Shown one piece after another: positions 10,001-17,494 of a stretch of 64,000 bases of DNA. The notes below the pieces were generated by a model. That model was not told the origin of the DNA and did no database searches. It saw only the letters and a program-made list of their open reading frames with translations. Source of the DNA: Prevotella sp. UBA1705 (GTDB taxonomy: Bacteria; Bacteroidota; Bacteroidia; Bacteroidales; Bacteroidaceae). The stretch spans positions 1 to 64,000 of the forward strand of contig DCJH01000017.1 of the NCBI GenBank assembly GCA_002317385.1. Direction: 5' to 3'. The number at the start of each line of letters is the position of its first letter. The stretch's first letter is position 1. Both the position numbers and the translations under genes were made by a program.

Positions 10001-10366
10001 CCCGGATTGAAGACTTTTGGCCAGAGAAGGAGTTTCCTCCGCCTTCTTGACCAGCACAATCGTGTTATTGTTGAATGAATAACCGACGTTCATGGGTGAG
10101 AAAACACGAGACAAAGTAGACGACAATGTCTGCTGCTTGCACTCAATAGATACTTTGGCATTAGAACTAAAGATGTTGTTCCGATAGACAAAGGTGTAGG
10201 GAGTCTGCTTTTCCACTGCTTTGATGAAAGACTGCACACTCCCGTTCTTGATCTTGAGAGTCACCTTTTCGTTCTGGGCAAAGGTAGACTGGGTGAACAT
10301 CAATAGGAATAATAACAAACTGCTGATAAGAGGAAATCCTCTTTTACCTCGACTTGAATTGTTCAT
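7097..10366 (-). CDS. susC: SusC/RagA-family TonB-dependent glycan transporter with signalling (STN) domain
   Basis: 1089 residues. Order: signal peptide (about 1-30), STN/secretin-TonB N-terminal domain (about 33-85, KIKNGSVQSFIKAVEKQ), carboxypeptidase-like beta-sandwich (about 130-205, VSGVVVDEKGEPVIGATI), plug domain (about 220-335) and a C-terminal 22-strand barrel ending in Phe. The STN domain is the part that contacts FecR anti-sigma proteins, so this is a transducer as well as a transporter. It imports oligosaccharide fragments using TonB energy. The gene starts 17 bp after fecR, so binding status and anti-sigma supply are linked in one transcript. Confidence 0.96.
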   Translation of the reverse strand: MNNSSRGKRGFPLISSLLLFLLMFTQSTFAQNEKVTLKIKNGSVQSFIKAVEKQTPYTFVYRNNIFSSNAKVSIECKQQTLSSTLSRVFSPMNVGYSFNNNTIVLVKKAEETPSLAKSLQSGQPKSPVMQKVSGVVVDEKGEPVIGATITDLSNPSNKAVTDIDGNFVLNNVSKAGDISISYIGYSEKVVKATSEHLGNINLSESSQGLNEVVVIGYGTVKKADLASSIAIVDNKTFKDQPINNVADIFQGRAAGVQVENSSIPGGGVKIRVRGANSINRSNDPLYVVDGIVRESGLTGLNPEDIASMQILKDASSTAIYGSRGSNGVVLITTKMGKADQKIITFDAQLTTSSLAKRYKTLSPYDYATAYREIKNAKAFTEEEMESYKNGTAGIDWQDELFRTALTQNYKLAISNGNKDTQYYLSGNYMNQDGIIINTSNTRYQVRGNVTSNITKWLHLTADINGSRNQRKGIGFSAQKGNPIWVALNYSPTMVMQDETGKYNKDPYNSITSNPIGALNMNASENLEYIVNGKIDLRFTILPNLTFTTTNGIDYFDSKGYYFSSTKVNDTNSMSNGNNNRVLLQTTNNLTYRLESGNHNLTLTGVYEYTTSETRSMGMSGNNLLTESVGWWDINMATSYTLSNGYSQWKLMSGVGRAIYDYAHRYIFTGTLRADGSSKFSKKKWGYFPSVAFAWNIANEKFMAKQHTISDLKLRASYGVVGNQAINPYSTLGLMSQTIYSFGDTNNYTGYWSNALPTPDLTWEKTNQFDLGVDISLWGGRISASLDYFNKNSVDCLLQKQIPGYNGGGTYWINAGKINNKGLDFSLTANILQGKDLNWSSTLTATYLKNKVVSLGGDEFLYGSSPAHGLVDAVTIIKPGYPVGSFFGYTWLGIDENGDNKFLDSNENGVIDTGDRGIIGKSTPDVTMGWNNSVAYKRWTLNAFFTGAFGADKLNLVRFGMASMAGDTQFITLSDAYWKGFDKIGAGAIYPSLLSKTNKAQPGSTQWLESADYVRLENLSISYNLGKDITHFADIVLSLSAQNLFTLTGYKGYDPTSSAFSSDNVDIDGGIDIGAYPHPRSFTFGVKMNF

Positions 10367-10383
10367 AGTCGTTCCGTTGATAG

Positions 10384-11343
10384 TTAATGATTATTTTTAA
10401 TGATAATAGTGTTTCCGTGATTTTCATATCTAAACCCATATTGGAGGCTTAATGTCTTGAGTACACTCGGTAGTGTTTCATTATGGAAAGAACCGGTCAG
10501 GATATCAGATTGCATCTTGGTAGCATCCAATTGAATGTTAACGCCATACCAATTTTCAATCTTTTTCAGCACATCTTTCAGTGGTTCTGAACGGAATACG
10601 AGATAGCCGTCCTTCCAACCGGCATCATAGGAGGGGTCATTCTTGGTAATCTGCACACGGAGATTACCTTTCTCAAAGATTGATTTCTGACCTGGAATCA
10701 ACCAATATTCTTGGTCTTGATGATTTATTGTCAGTTTCACAGAACCTGTAAAGAGTGAGGTCTCCACCCTACTCTCTTCAGCCTTGACATTAAATGTCGT
10801 GCCGAGCACCTGAATATTCATATCACCTACCGACACATGAAACGGGCATTTAGGATCCTTCGTCACATCAAAATAGGCCTCGCCCTTCACAATTGATACC
10901 CTGCGATGATCGCCTTTCTTCACGTCATAGGCAAGAATGGTATTACTATTCATACTCACGCGAGTGCCATCGGGCAGCAGAATCTTGGCTTTGTCGCCAG
11001 ACTCCACCACCACCTGGGTGAAGTTGGCAGGCGCTTCTCCAAACTTGGAATAGAGATAATAGCTCACGCCTGACACAAACAGGACGAGGATTGCGGCAGC
11101 ATAGCGCAGCATCTTGAATCTCCGTTGCTTACCGATAATCTCCTGGAGTTCTTCCATCTGCTGTTCCTTGATGGAATCTTCCAATAGTTCTTCCTCTTCA
11201 AACGACAAGTCAGAATCGCTCATCAAACTCCACAACTCGTCATCAGAAAGATGACTCATCTCTTTCTTAAACGCAGAGAACTCTTCGCTCGACAAAGTAT
11301 TCTCTTGGTATTTGCGGTATAATTCTTTATTGCTTTCTGTCAT
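10384..11343 (-). CDS. FecR-family anti-sigma factor, inner membrane
   Basis: 319 residues. The cytoplasmic N-terminal part (1-76) is acidic and helical and would hold the sigma factor. One transmembrane helix lies at about 78-98. The periplasmic FecR domain follows (from about 110: VVESGDKAKILLPDGTRVSMN, then GEAYFDV and LGTTFNVKA), with a C-terminal DUF4974-like domain (about 250-319, FRSEPLKDVLKKIENWYGVNI). It should pass the SusC STN signal to an ECF sigma factor. No sigma gene lies upstream; the nearest is at 3385-3936. No TAnnTTTG box was seen in 11344-11480, which would fit a promoter read by the ECF sigma factor itself (inference). Confidence 0.93.
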   Translation of the reverse strand: MTESNKELYRKYQENTLSSEEFSAFKKEMSHLSDDELWSLMSDSDLSFEEEELLEDSIKEQQMEELQEIIGKQRRFKMLRYAAAILVLFVSGVSYYLYSKFGEAPANFTQVVVESGDKAKILLPDGTRVSMNSNTILAYDVKKGDHRRVSIVKGEAYFDVTKDPKCPFHVSVGDMNIQVLGTTFNVKAEESRVETSLFTGSVKLTINHQDQEYWLIPGQKSIFEKGNLRVQITKNDPSYDAGWKDGYLVFRSEPLKDVLKKIENWYGVNIQLDATKMQSDILTGSFHNETLPSVLKTLSLQYGFRYENHGNTIIIKNNH

Positions 11344-11482
11344 AAGGTATCTGCAGCTAATACTCTCTTTTTAAATGTTAGTACTATTTATATAACGTTT
11401 ATTAACCTTTCTTTATTACGTTCGTAACCATACGTCAAGAAGATTCCTATATCACAGTAAGAACTCTGACACTGATATATAC

Positions 11483-11519
11483 AAAATAATGAGCTCAATC
11501 TGATGATTAAGCTCATTAT
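11483..11519 (-). terminator. intrinsic terminator of the GH20 gene
   Basis: A perfect 10-bp stem (ATAATGAGCT/AGCTCATTAT, 11486-11495 with 11510-11519), with a further AATC/GATT pairing inside the loop, is followed on the minus strand by TTTTG. It separates the hexosaminidase gene from fecR-susCD. Confidence 0.75.
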
Positions 11520-11587
11520 AAAACACTTGCATGGAATACGACAGATCGTACCATACCAAGTATATGTCTAAAAGTTTTCTATCTGCT

Positions 11588-13795
11588 CTATTTCAACTTC
11601 TTGATGAATACCAAGCCGGAAACATCGTTTCCACCAACACCATTGGCCTGTATGTTCAGAGAGAATGGAGTTCCAGCCTCGAATGAATCCAGGGTAAAGC
11701 TATAGGTCTCGGCAATATTGCTACCGTCCAACACGGCACTTTTCTTAACCTCAGCTAACTTTTCATCACGCTTCAGCAACGTGAGATTACCAATATTCAG
11801 TCCATTCGTGCCTTTGGTTCTTACCAAAGTTACCTCATAACTACCATTACTCCAAATCTTTCCGGTAGCATCCAGCTTCAGAGTGAACTGTGCACGTTGC
11901 ACTTGCATGGGTGTCCATTCTCCTACAAAAGTGCCATACTGCTTATAGGCCGAATAGTCGGGGGCGAAATAAATTGGTAAGGAATAGCGGCGGCTGTTCT
12001 TGAAAGTTATGGCGTGGAAATTGCTTTTCTCCGCAACCTCCACCGGACCCGTGTACTCTGGAGAATGACTATTCGGGTATTCTCCATTGGTGGTGTAGAG
12101 AATCTTGGCACCCGGCACAGATGGTTCGAGGGTAAATACATATTTCCCCTGCGCATTTTGCTCTTCCTTTACAATCGTAGGCTGAGGCAGACGATAGAAG
12201 CATTCCTTGTTGTCTAAGCGTACATAGTGCTGCTTCAACCTCTGTGAGAAATCCTCAAAGTTGCGTTGGCTGGGCTTCCCCCACCCTAACTCAGATACGG
12301 CCAAGAGTCTTGGAAACACCAGATACTCCGCATATCGCTCAGACCTATTCTCGTCCAAGGGGCGAAGTTCCTGCAAAACGGTGCCATGAATAAACTGGTC
12401 TGTCCAGAAGCATCCCTGCACACCAATCACCGTCGACGACTTGGAATAATCGTTCAAAGGGAGATTATAGCACTTATCTATGCTCACGGGAGGTCTCCAG
12501 GTGGCAGCCTGCACCTCACCGGGAATCTTATATTCAGGGAAGTCGAGATACAGATCCTTGGCCGGAGTCACCACGGCTTGATGGCCTGTACGAGTTGCCA
12601 CAATACTGTCTTCTACGTTTCTCCAAATCAAGGCCACCACAGGGTTCTTCACATTACCGCGTCTGATGATTTCCTCCCAGCCCACAACCTTGCGGTCTTT
12701 GGCCTTCATCATATCGGAAACACGGTTCACCAGATAGCCCTGAAGCTCTGAAACCTCCTTTAAGCCCTCCTTCTTCATCAAAGCTTGACAGTAAGGACAT
12801 TCCTTCCAACGGTCATAGACAGCCTCGTCGCCACCTATATTAATATAATGTGAGGGGAAGAGTTTAACGGTCTCCTCAAGCACATCTGCCAGAAATTGGA
12901 TAGAAGTTTCCTTGCCCGGACACAAAAGGTCACGACTGATGAAGTGCTGCGTGGGCACTTCCAACTGCTCTCCCCGACACGACAGCCAGGGATATGCCAC
13001 CACGGCAGACTGGATATGGGCAGGAAATTCTATTTCCGGAATGACATCCACGTTGCGCAAAGCGGCATAGGCCAATATCTCTTTGATTTCCTCCTGCGTA
13101 TAGTATCCGCCCATACGATTCTCTTTTGGGCCAGAGAAAGCGCCAACCTCAGTGAGGCGGGGGTATTTCTTGATTTCCAGACGCCAGCCGGAATCATCTA
13201 TCAAATGGAACTGGAGTTTATTCATCTTATACATGGCCATCATGTCGATAAACTTCATCACAAACTCCTTGTCATAGAAATAGCGGGCCACATCGAGCAT
13301 CATGCCTCGCCAAGGACGGTCGGGGGCATCGTTGATCACCACTGCAGGAGCCATCCATTTCACTCCCCGCTGCAGGTCTTTGCTAAAGATTTCGGCCGGA
13401 AACAACTGCAGCAGCGACTGCACACCGTAGAATGCGCCTCCGCGCGAAGCCCCATACACGGTGATTTTCTTCGGAGTCACCTCCAGTCTGTAGCCTTCTT
13501 CCGCCTGAACACGGTTCTTGTCAATAATCAAATTGATAGTAGTTTTCTTGCCCACTGGCTTTACCGGCAGATTCAGGTCTGTGGGAGCACTGATCAAATC
13601 GTGCAGATAGGTTGCCAATTCACTCAGTTCGGGCGAATAGCCTATGCTCATTTTTCCCGTCAACTCAAATTCCCCACTTTGTCTTTCCACACTCACCGGC
13701 TTAGGAATAATGGAAATCTCTTGGGCCGCAGACGGCAGCAAGTCAAAACAAAATAAGGCGATGAGTAGTAAACTCTTGCTAAATAGATGCTTCAT
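11588..13795 (-). CDS. glycoside hydrolase family 20 beta-N-acetylhexosaminidase, secreted
   Basis: 735 residues from the ATG at 13795. A longer frame opens at 13900, but only the inner start gives a proper signal peptide (MKHLFSKSLLLIALFC..., cleavage near SAAQ). A GH20b-like alpha/beta domain comes first (about 27-155), then the TIM barrel (about 160-500). The catalytic pair is D323-E324 in the signature YINIGGDEAVYDRW. The region after about 550 resembles the chitobiase C-terminal domain (KILYTTNGEYP), followed by a beta-sandwich. It removes terminal GlcNAc or GalNAc from glycans. It is upstream of fecR on the same strand but has its own promoter box and terminator. With GH3 and SusCD it suggests an amino-sugar-containing glycan as PUL target (inference). 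Confidence 0.94.
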   Translation of the reverse strand: MKHLFSKSLLLIALFCFDLLPSAAQEISIIPKPVSVERQSGEFELTGKMSIGYSPELSELATYLHDLISAPTDLNLPVKPVGKKTTINLIIDKNRVQAEEGYRLEVTPKKITVYGASRGGAFYGVQSLLQLFPAEIFSKDLQRGVKWMAPAVVINDAPDRPWRGMMLDVARYFYDKEFVMKFIDMMAMYKMNKLQFHLIDDSGWRLEIKKYPRLTEVGAFSGPKENRMGGYYTQEEIKEILAYAALRNVDVIPEIEFPAHIQSAVVAYPWLSCRGEQLEVPTQHFISRDLLCPGKETSIQFLADVLEETVKLFPSHYINIGGDEAVYDRWKECPYCQALMKKEGLKEVSELQGYLVNRVSDMMKAKDRKVVGWEEIIRRGNVKNPVVALIWRNVEDSIVATRTGHQAVVTPAKDLYLDFPEYKIPGEVQAATWRPPVSIDKCYNLPLNDYSKSSTVIGVQGCFWTDQFIHGTVLQELRPLDENRSERYAEYLVFPRLLAVSELGWGKPSQRNFEDFSQRLKQHYVRLDNKECFYRLPQPTIVKEEQNAQGKYVFTLEPSVPGAKILYTTNGEYPNSHSPEYTGPVEVAEKSNFHAITFKNSRRYSLPIYFAPDYSAYKQYGTFVGEWTPMQVQRAQFTLKLDATGKIWSNGSYEVTLVRTKGTNGLNIGNLTLLKRDEKLAEVKKSAVLDGSNIAETYSFTLDSFEAGTPFSLNIQANGVGGNDVSGLVFIKKLK

Positions 13796-13862
13796 ATCGA
13801 TTGAATAAGTTATTTCGTCCATCCTGAATCTCCGGGAAGGTCTAACCCGAGGATTCAATTTG

Positions 13863-13870
13863 CAAATGTA
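13863..13870 (-). promoter_or_regulatory. putative GH20 gene promoter, -7 box
   Basis: Minus strand TACATTTG, exact to TAnnTTTG, 67 nt before the chosen ATG at 13795. It lies inside the longer frame that starts at 13900, which supports the inner start. Confidence 0.5.
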
Positions 13871-14047
13871 CTGAAAAAAAAAGGAATAGCCGCACGCCAT
13901 AAAAAAGTATTCTGATAATCTTACAAATTATAGCATGTATAACTATGAAAGTCATAAAGAAGTATCGCAGGGCCTACTCGTCGTCATCCTACTATTCATC
14001 TATACAAAGACCGAAGGCACACATCTTTAGATCATAAATGATAGTTC

Positions 14048-14063
14048 ACGTAAAGGTTTACGT
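14048..14063. promoter_or_regulatory. palindrome upstream of uxaB, possible operator
   Basis: ACGTAAA and TTTACGT form a perfect inverted repeat around GG, centred about 52 nt upstream of the uxaB -7 box. The spacing would suit a transcription factor site. The regulator is unknown; the LacI-type protein at 37831 is one candidate. Confidence 0.35.
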
Positions 14064-14106
14064 TCATTTAATCTACATTATCATGCTATCCTATCGTGTA
14101 ATTTAC

Positions 14107-14114
14107 TAACTTTG
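14107..14114 (+). promoter_or_regulatory. putative uxaB promoter, -7 box
   Basis: TAACTTTG, exact to TAnnTTTG, 52 nt before the uxaB ATG. No clear -33 TTTG. Confidence 0.5.
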
Positions 14115-14166
14115 TGGAATATTTAAAACATAATCTGATTAAAGCTAAAAGATTTTAAAACAAATC

Positions 14167-15648
14167 ATGAAAGAACTTCAAGCACTCAACAAGCGCACGG
14201 CCCCTAAAAGCGTCATGCCCGAAAGAATCATCCAGTTTGGTGAGGGTAATTTCCTCCGTGCCTTTGTAGACTGGATCATCTACAAAATGAACCAGAAGAC
14301 TGACTTCAATTCCTCTGTGGTTGTAGTACAGCCTATCGAGCGCGGCATGGTCGACTGGCTCAAAGGTCAGGACGGTCTCTATCATGTAAACCTGCAAGGC
14401 AAGGAGAACGGTCAGGCCGTCAACACCCTGACACGCATCGATGTTATCAGTCGTGCCCTGAATCCTTATACCCAGAATCAGGCTTTCATGGCTTTGGCCG
14501 AGCAGCCGGAGATGAGGTTTATCATCTCTAACACCACGGAGGCCGGCATCACTTTCGACGATAGCTGTAAGTTTACCGATGCCCCAGCATCAAGCTATCC
14601 AGGCAAGTTGGTGCAGCTCCTGTACCATCGTTTCAAATTCTTTAATGGCGATCCCAGCAAGGGAATGATTCTCATGCCTTGCGAACTGATTTTCCTCAAC
14701 GGCCATCATCTTAAAGAATGTATCTATCAGTACATCGAGCTCTGGAAGCAAGACCTTGGCGCCGACTATGAGGCTTTCAAGGCTTGGTTCACAGACCATT
14801 GCTACGTGTGTGCCACATTGGTAGACCGAATCGTGCCCGGCTTCCCGCGTGACACCATTCAGGAGATTCAGCAGAAGGTGTGCTACAAGGACAATCTCGT
14901 GGTAAAGGCTGAGAGTTTCCATCTCTGGGTCATCGAGAAGGCGGAAAATATGACCGTGAAACAGATGAAGGAGGAGTTTCCTGCCGATAAGGCAGGGCTA
15001 CATGTGCTTATCACCGACAACGAGAAACCCTACCATGCCCGCAAGGTGACTCTACTCAACGGCCCCCACACGGTGCTCTCGCCGGTGACCTTCCTCAGTG
15101 GAGTGAACATTGTGCGCGATGCCTGCGAGCATCCCGTCCTGGGCAAATACATCCACAAGGTGCAGTTCGACGAACTCATGCAAACCCTCGATCTGCCGAT
15201 GGACGAGCTGCAGCAGTTCGCGACCGATGTGCTCGAGCGCTTCGAAAATCCGTTTGTAGACCATCAGGTTACCAGCATCATGCTCAACAGTTTCCCCAAA
15301 TACGAGACGCGAGACCTGCCTGGAGTGAAGATCTATCTGGAGCGCAAGGGGGAGCTTCCGCAGGGATTGGTGTTCGGTCTGGCTGCCATCATTACTTATT
15401 ATAAAGGTGGAAAGCGCGCCGACGGCACCCCCATTGTTCCCAACGACGACCAGAAAATCATAGACAAGCTCACCGAACTCTGGGCTACTGGCGACACACA
15501 GAAGGTGGCAGAGGGCGTGCTGGCCTTCGACTATATATGGAAAGAAGACCTCAACAAGACCATTCCTGGCTTGACATCATTGGTGAAGCAACACCTCGAC
15601 CTTATCGCCGACAAGGGAATGCTGGAGGCTGTGAAGACCATTCTCTGA
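14167..15648 (+). CDS. uxaB: tagaturonate reductase (altronate oxidoreductase)
   Basis: 493 residues, the length of UxaB. The N-terminal NAD-binding segment is IIQFGEGNFLRAF (21-33), and the mannitol-dehydrogenase-family SNTTEAGI motif is at 121-128. The C-terminal substrate domain contains KVTLLNGPHTVLSPV. The enzyme reduces D-tagaturonate to D-altronate with NADH, the second step of galacturonate breakdown. Its product is the substrate of UxaA (38961-40457), which lies 23 kb away beside kdgK and eda, so the pathway is split within this window. The gene is monocistronic between its own promoter box and a strong terminator. UxaC was not seen. Confidence 0.93.
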   Translation: MKELQALNKRTAPKSVMPERIIQFGEGNFLRAFVDWIIYKMNQKTDFNSSVVVVQPIERGMVDWLKGQDGLYHVNLQGKENGQAVNTLTRIDVISRALNPYTQNQAFMALAEQPEMRFIISNTTEAGITFDDSCKFTDAPASSYPGKLVQLLYHRFKFFNGDPSKGMILMPCELIFLNGHHLKECIYQYIELWKQDLGADYEAFKAWFTDHCYVCATLVDRIVPGFPRDTIQEIQQKVCYKDNLVVKAESFHLWVIEKAENMTVKQMKEEFPADKAGLHVLITDNEKPYHARKVTLLNGPHTVLSPVTFLSGVNIVRDACEHPVLGKYIHKVQFDELMQTLDLPMDELQQFATDVLERFENPFVDHQVTSIMLNSFPKYETRDLPGVKIYLERKGELPQGLVFGLAAIITYYKGGKRADGTPIVPNDDQKIIDKLTELWATGDTQKVAEGVLAFDYIWKEDLNKTIPGLTSLVKQHLDLIADKGMLEAVKTIL

Positions 15649-15676
15649 TGGGTTGACGCTCACCATAGACCATAGC

Positions 15677-15723
15677 ATAAGGCCCGCAAACAGATTGTCT
15701 GTTTGCGGGCCTTATCGTTTTTT
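15677..15723 (+). terminator. intrinsic terminator of uxaB
   Basis: A very long stem (ATAAGGCCCGCAAACAG pairing with its complement up to 15715) is followed by CGTTTTTTT. It is 28 bp past the uxaB stop. The T-tract lies only on the plus-strand side. Confidence 0.9.
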
Positions 15724-15730
15724 TCCGTTT

Positions 15731-17344
15731 TTATTGGGCATCCATGTATTCCCGGACCATCTCGGCACACCGCTCACCGTCCATTCCGGCCGAAACGATG
15801 CCTCCTGCATAGCCTGCGCCCTCACCGCAGGGGAACAGGCCACGCAGTCTGACGTGCTGCAACGTGTCCCTGTCTCTCAGGATTCTCACCGGGCTCGACG
15901 TGCGAGTCTCCGTGGCAATCATCACGGCCTCATTGGTGAGAAACCCATGACTGCGCTTGCCGAACTCGCGGAACCCCTGCTGCAGACGGGTGATAATGAA
16001 CTTCGGCATCCAGAAATGCAATGGACTGCTGATGAGCCCCGGTGCATAACTGCTCTTTGGCAAGTCGTAACTCAGCCGGTTGTTCACAAAATCAGCCATA
16101 CGCTGAGCCGGAGCCGTCTGCTGACGGTTACCTTGCAACCAGCAGTCGCGCTCCAGTTTCTCCTGCAGACGCATCACACAGAGATTGTCCAACGGGCCGT
16201 CGGCCTTGTCCATCGCCTGCGTCCCGTCCTTCTCAATCTGGGCAATATCTTCGGGATGAATCTCTACCACCATGCCACTGTTCGACCATTTGGTGCCTCG
16301 GTTGGCCGGCGACATACCATTGACCACAATCTGTTCGGGTCCAGTGGCTGCCGGAATGACGAATCCACCGGGGCACATGCAGAACGAATAGACACCTCGA
16401 CCTTCGGCCTGAGCCACATAGGAGTATTCTGCCGCAGGCAGATAGTCGCCTCGTCCTTGTCGGTTATGATATTGTATCTGGTCTATGAGCATCGACGGAT
16501 GCTCCAATCTCACACCCATCGCAATACCCTTGGGTTCAATCTCTATCTGGGCATCATTGAGATATCGGTAGATATCCCTCGCGCTATGTCCTGTGGCCAA
16601 AATCACCGGTCCATGATAGGTCTCCTCGGCTCCTGTGGCAAGGTTCACGGCTTCCACCCCAATAACCGCGTCCTTATCTATCAGCAGCGATGTCATTTTG
16701 GTCTGGAAATGTACCTCACCTCCACTTTTCAGAATCTGCATTCGCATGTTCTCTATCACCCTCGGCAACTTATCGGTGCCGATGTGTGGGTGGGCATCGG
16801 CCAGGATAGCGAGCGAAGCGCCATGCTGACAGAACACGTTGAGAATCTTGTCCACGTTCCCACGCTTCTTGCTGCGGGTGTAGAGTTTGCCGTCACTGTA
16901 GGCTCCCGCGCCACCTTCACCAAAGCAATAGTTACTCTCGGGGTCCACCTGTTGGGTCTTGGTGATATTGGCCAGGTCTATCTTGCGCTCCCTCACATCC
17001 TTGCCGCGCTCCAACACGACGGGGCGCAAACCCAGTTCGATGAGTCGCAGAGAAGCAAAGAGTCCTCCGGGGCCCTCTCCCACTACTATCACCTGTGGTT
17101 TGTCGCTCACGTCGGGATAGACCGTCGGCACGAAGGCATCGTCCTGCGGCACCTCATTGATATAGGCGCGCACGGCGAGATTCAAAAAGATAGTGCGCTG
17201 GCGAGCATCAATGCTCCGGCGCAGCACCCTCACTTGATGAATCGTTCGGGCATCCAGCCCCTTCTCTTTGGCTATATATTGGATGATGTTCTCCGAGCTG
17301 GAGGCCACCTTAGGGATAACTCGTATCTGATATTCTTGTATCAT
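15731..17344 (-). CDS. FAD-dependent dehydrogenase, COG2509-like
   Basis: 537 residues. After an N-terminal region of about 80 residues, a dinucleotide-binding fold begins with VIVVGEGPGGLFASLRLIELG (about 84-104, GxGxxG), followed by VVLERGKDVRER. Later features are NYCFGEGGAGAYSDGKLYTR, the PVILATGHSARD second nucleotide motif and a C-terminal GLFPCGEGAGYAGGIVSAGMDG segment typical of the flavoprotein family. The family is widespread and no substrate is known to me. The gene is convergent with uxaB and divergent from the threonine operon, so context gives no functional clue. Confidence 0.85.
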   Translation of the reverse strand: MIQEYQIRVIPKVASSSENIIQYIAKEKGLDARTIHQVRVLRRSIDARQRTIFLNLAVRAYINEVPQDDAFVPTVYPDVSDKPQVIVVGEGPGGLFASLRLIELGLRPVVLERGKDVRERKIDLANITKTQQVDPESNYCFGEGGAGAYSDGKLYTRSKKRGNVDKILNVFCQHGASLAILADAHPHIGTDKLPRVIENMRMQILKSGGEVHFQTKMTSLLIDKDAVIGVEAVNLATGAEETYHGPVILATGHSARDIYRYLNDAQIEIEPKGIAMGVRLEHPSMLIDQIQYHNRQGRGDYLPAAEYSYVAQAEGRGVYSFCMCPGGFVIPAATGPEQIVVNGMSPANRGTKWSNSGMVVEIHPEDIAQIEKDGTQAMDKADGPLDNLCVMRLQEKLERDCWLQGNRQQTAPAQRMADFVNNRLSYDLPKSSYAPGLISSPLHFWMPKFIITRLQQGFREFGKRSHGFLTNEAVMIATETRTSSPVRILRDRDTLQHVRLRGLFPCGEGAGYAGGIVSAGMDGERCAEMVREYMDAQ

Positions 17345-17369
17345 AATGCAATTTGTAGTTATTTCCTTG

Positions 17370-17377
17370 CAAAATTA
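17370..17377 (-). promoter_or_regulatory. putative promoter of the FAD dehydrogenase gene, -7 box
   Basis: Minus strand TAATTTTG, exact to TAnnTTTG, 25 nt before the ATG. It is back to back with the threonine operon promoter. Confidence 0.45.
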
Positions 17378-17398
17378 ATCAATTTATAAGAGATTTCG

Positions 17399-17429
17399 TT
17401 GGGTATCAAAAGAAATCTTATTATTTTTG
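17399..17429 (+). promoter_or_regulatory. putative threonine operon promoter
   Basis: TTG at 17399-17401, a 20-nt spacer and TATTTTTG at 17422-17429 fit the Bacteroidetes -33/-7 pattern. The 5' leader carries a small CCCTG/CAGGG hairpin near 17450-17467. No leader peptide rich in Thr or Ile codons was seen. Confidence 0.6.
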
Positions 17430-17494
17430 CAATCAAGTTGCGTTACGGCCCTGTTTGTCTCAGGGGTGGCACGACATGATTAAAACATCAGATA

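Larger units (their letters stand above)
13796..14166. other. divergent promoter region between the GH20 gene and uxaB
   Basis: 371 bp without a gene. It holds a minus-strand -7 box for the hexosaminidase (13863-13870), a plus-strand -7 box for uxaB (14107-14114) and a palindrome at 14048-14063. The sequence is AT-rich and no small gene was recognised. Confidence 0.6.

Noticed and set aside
15653..17389. 578-codon open frame on the plus strand opposite the FAD dehydrogenase
   Set aside because: Antisense to a gene with clear flavoprotein motifs; the product has no family features and starts in the uxaB terminator region.
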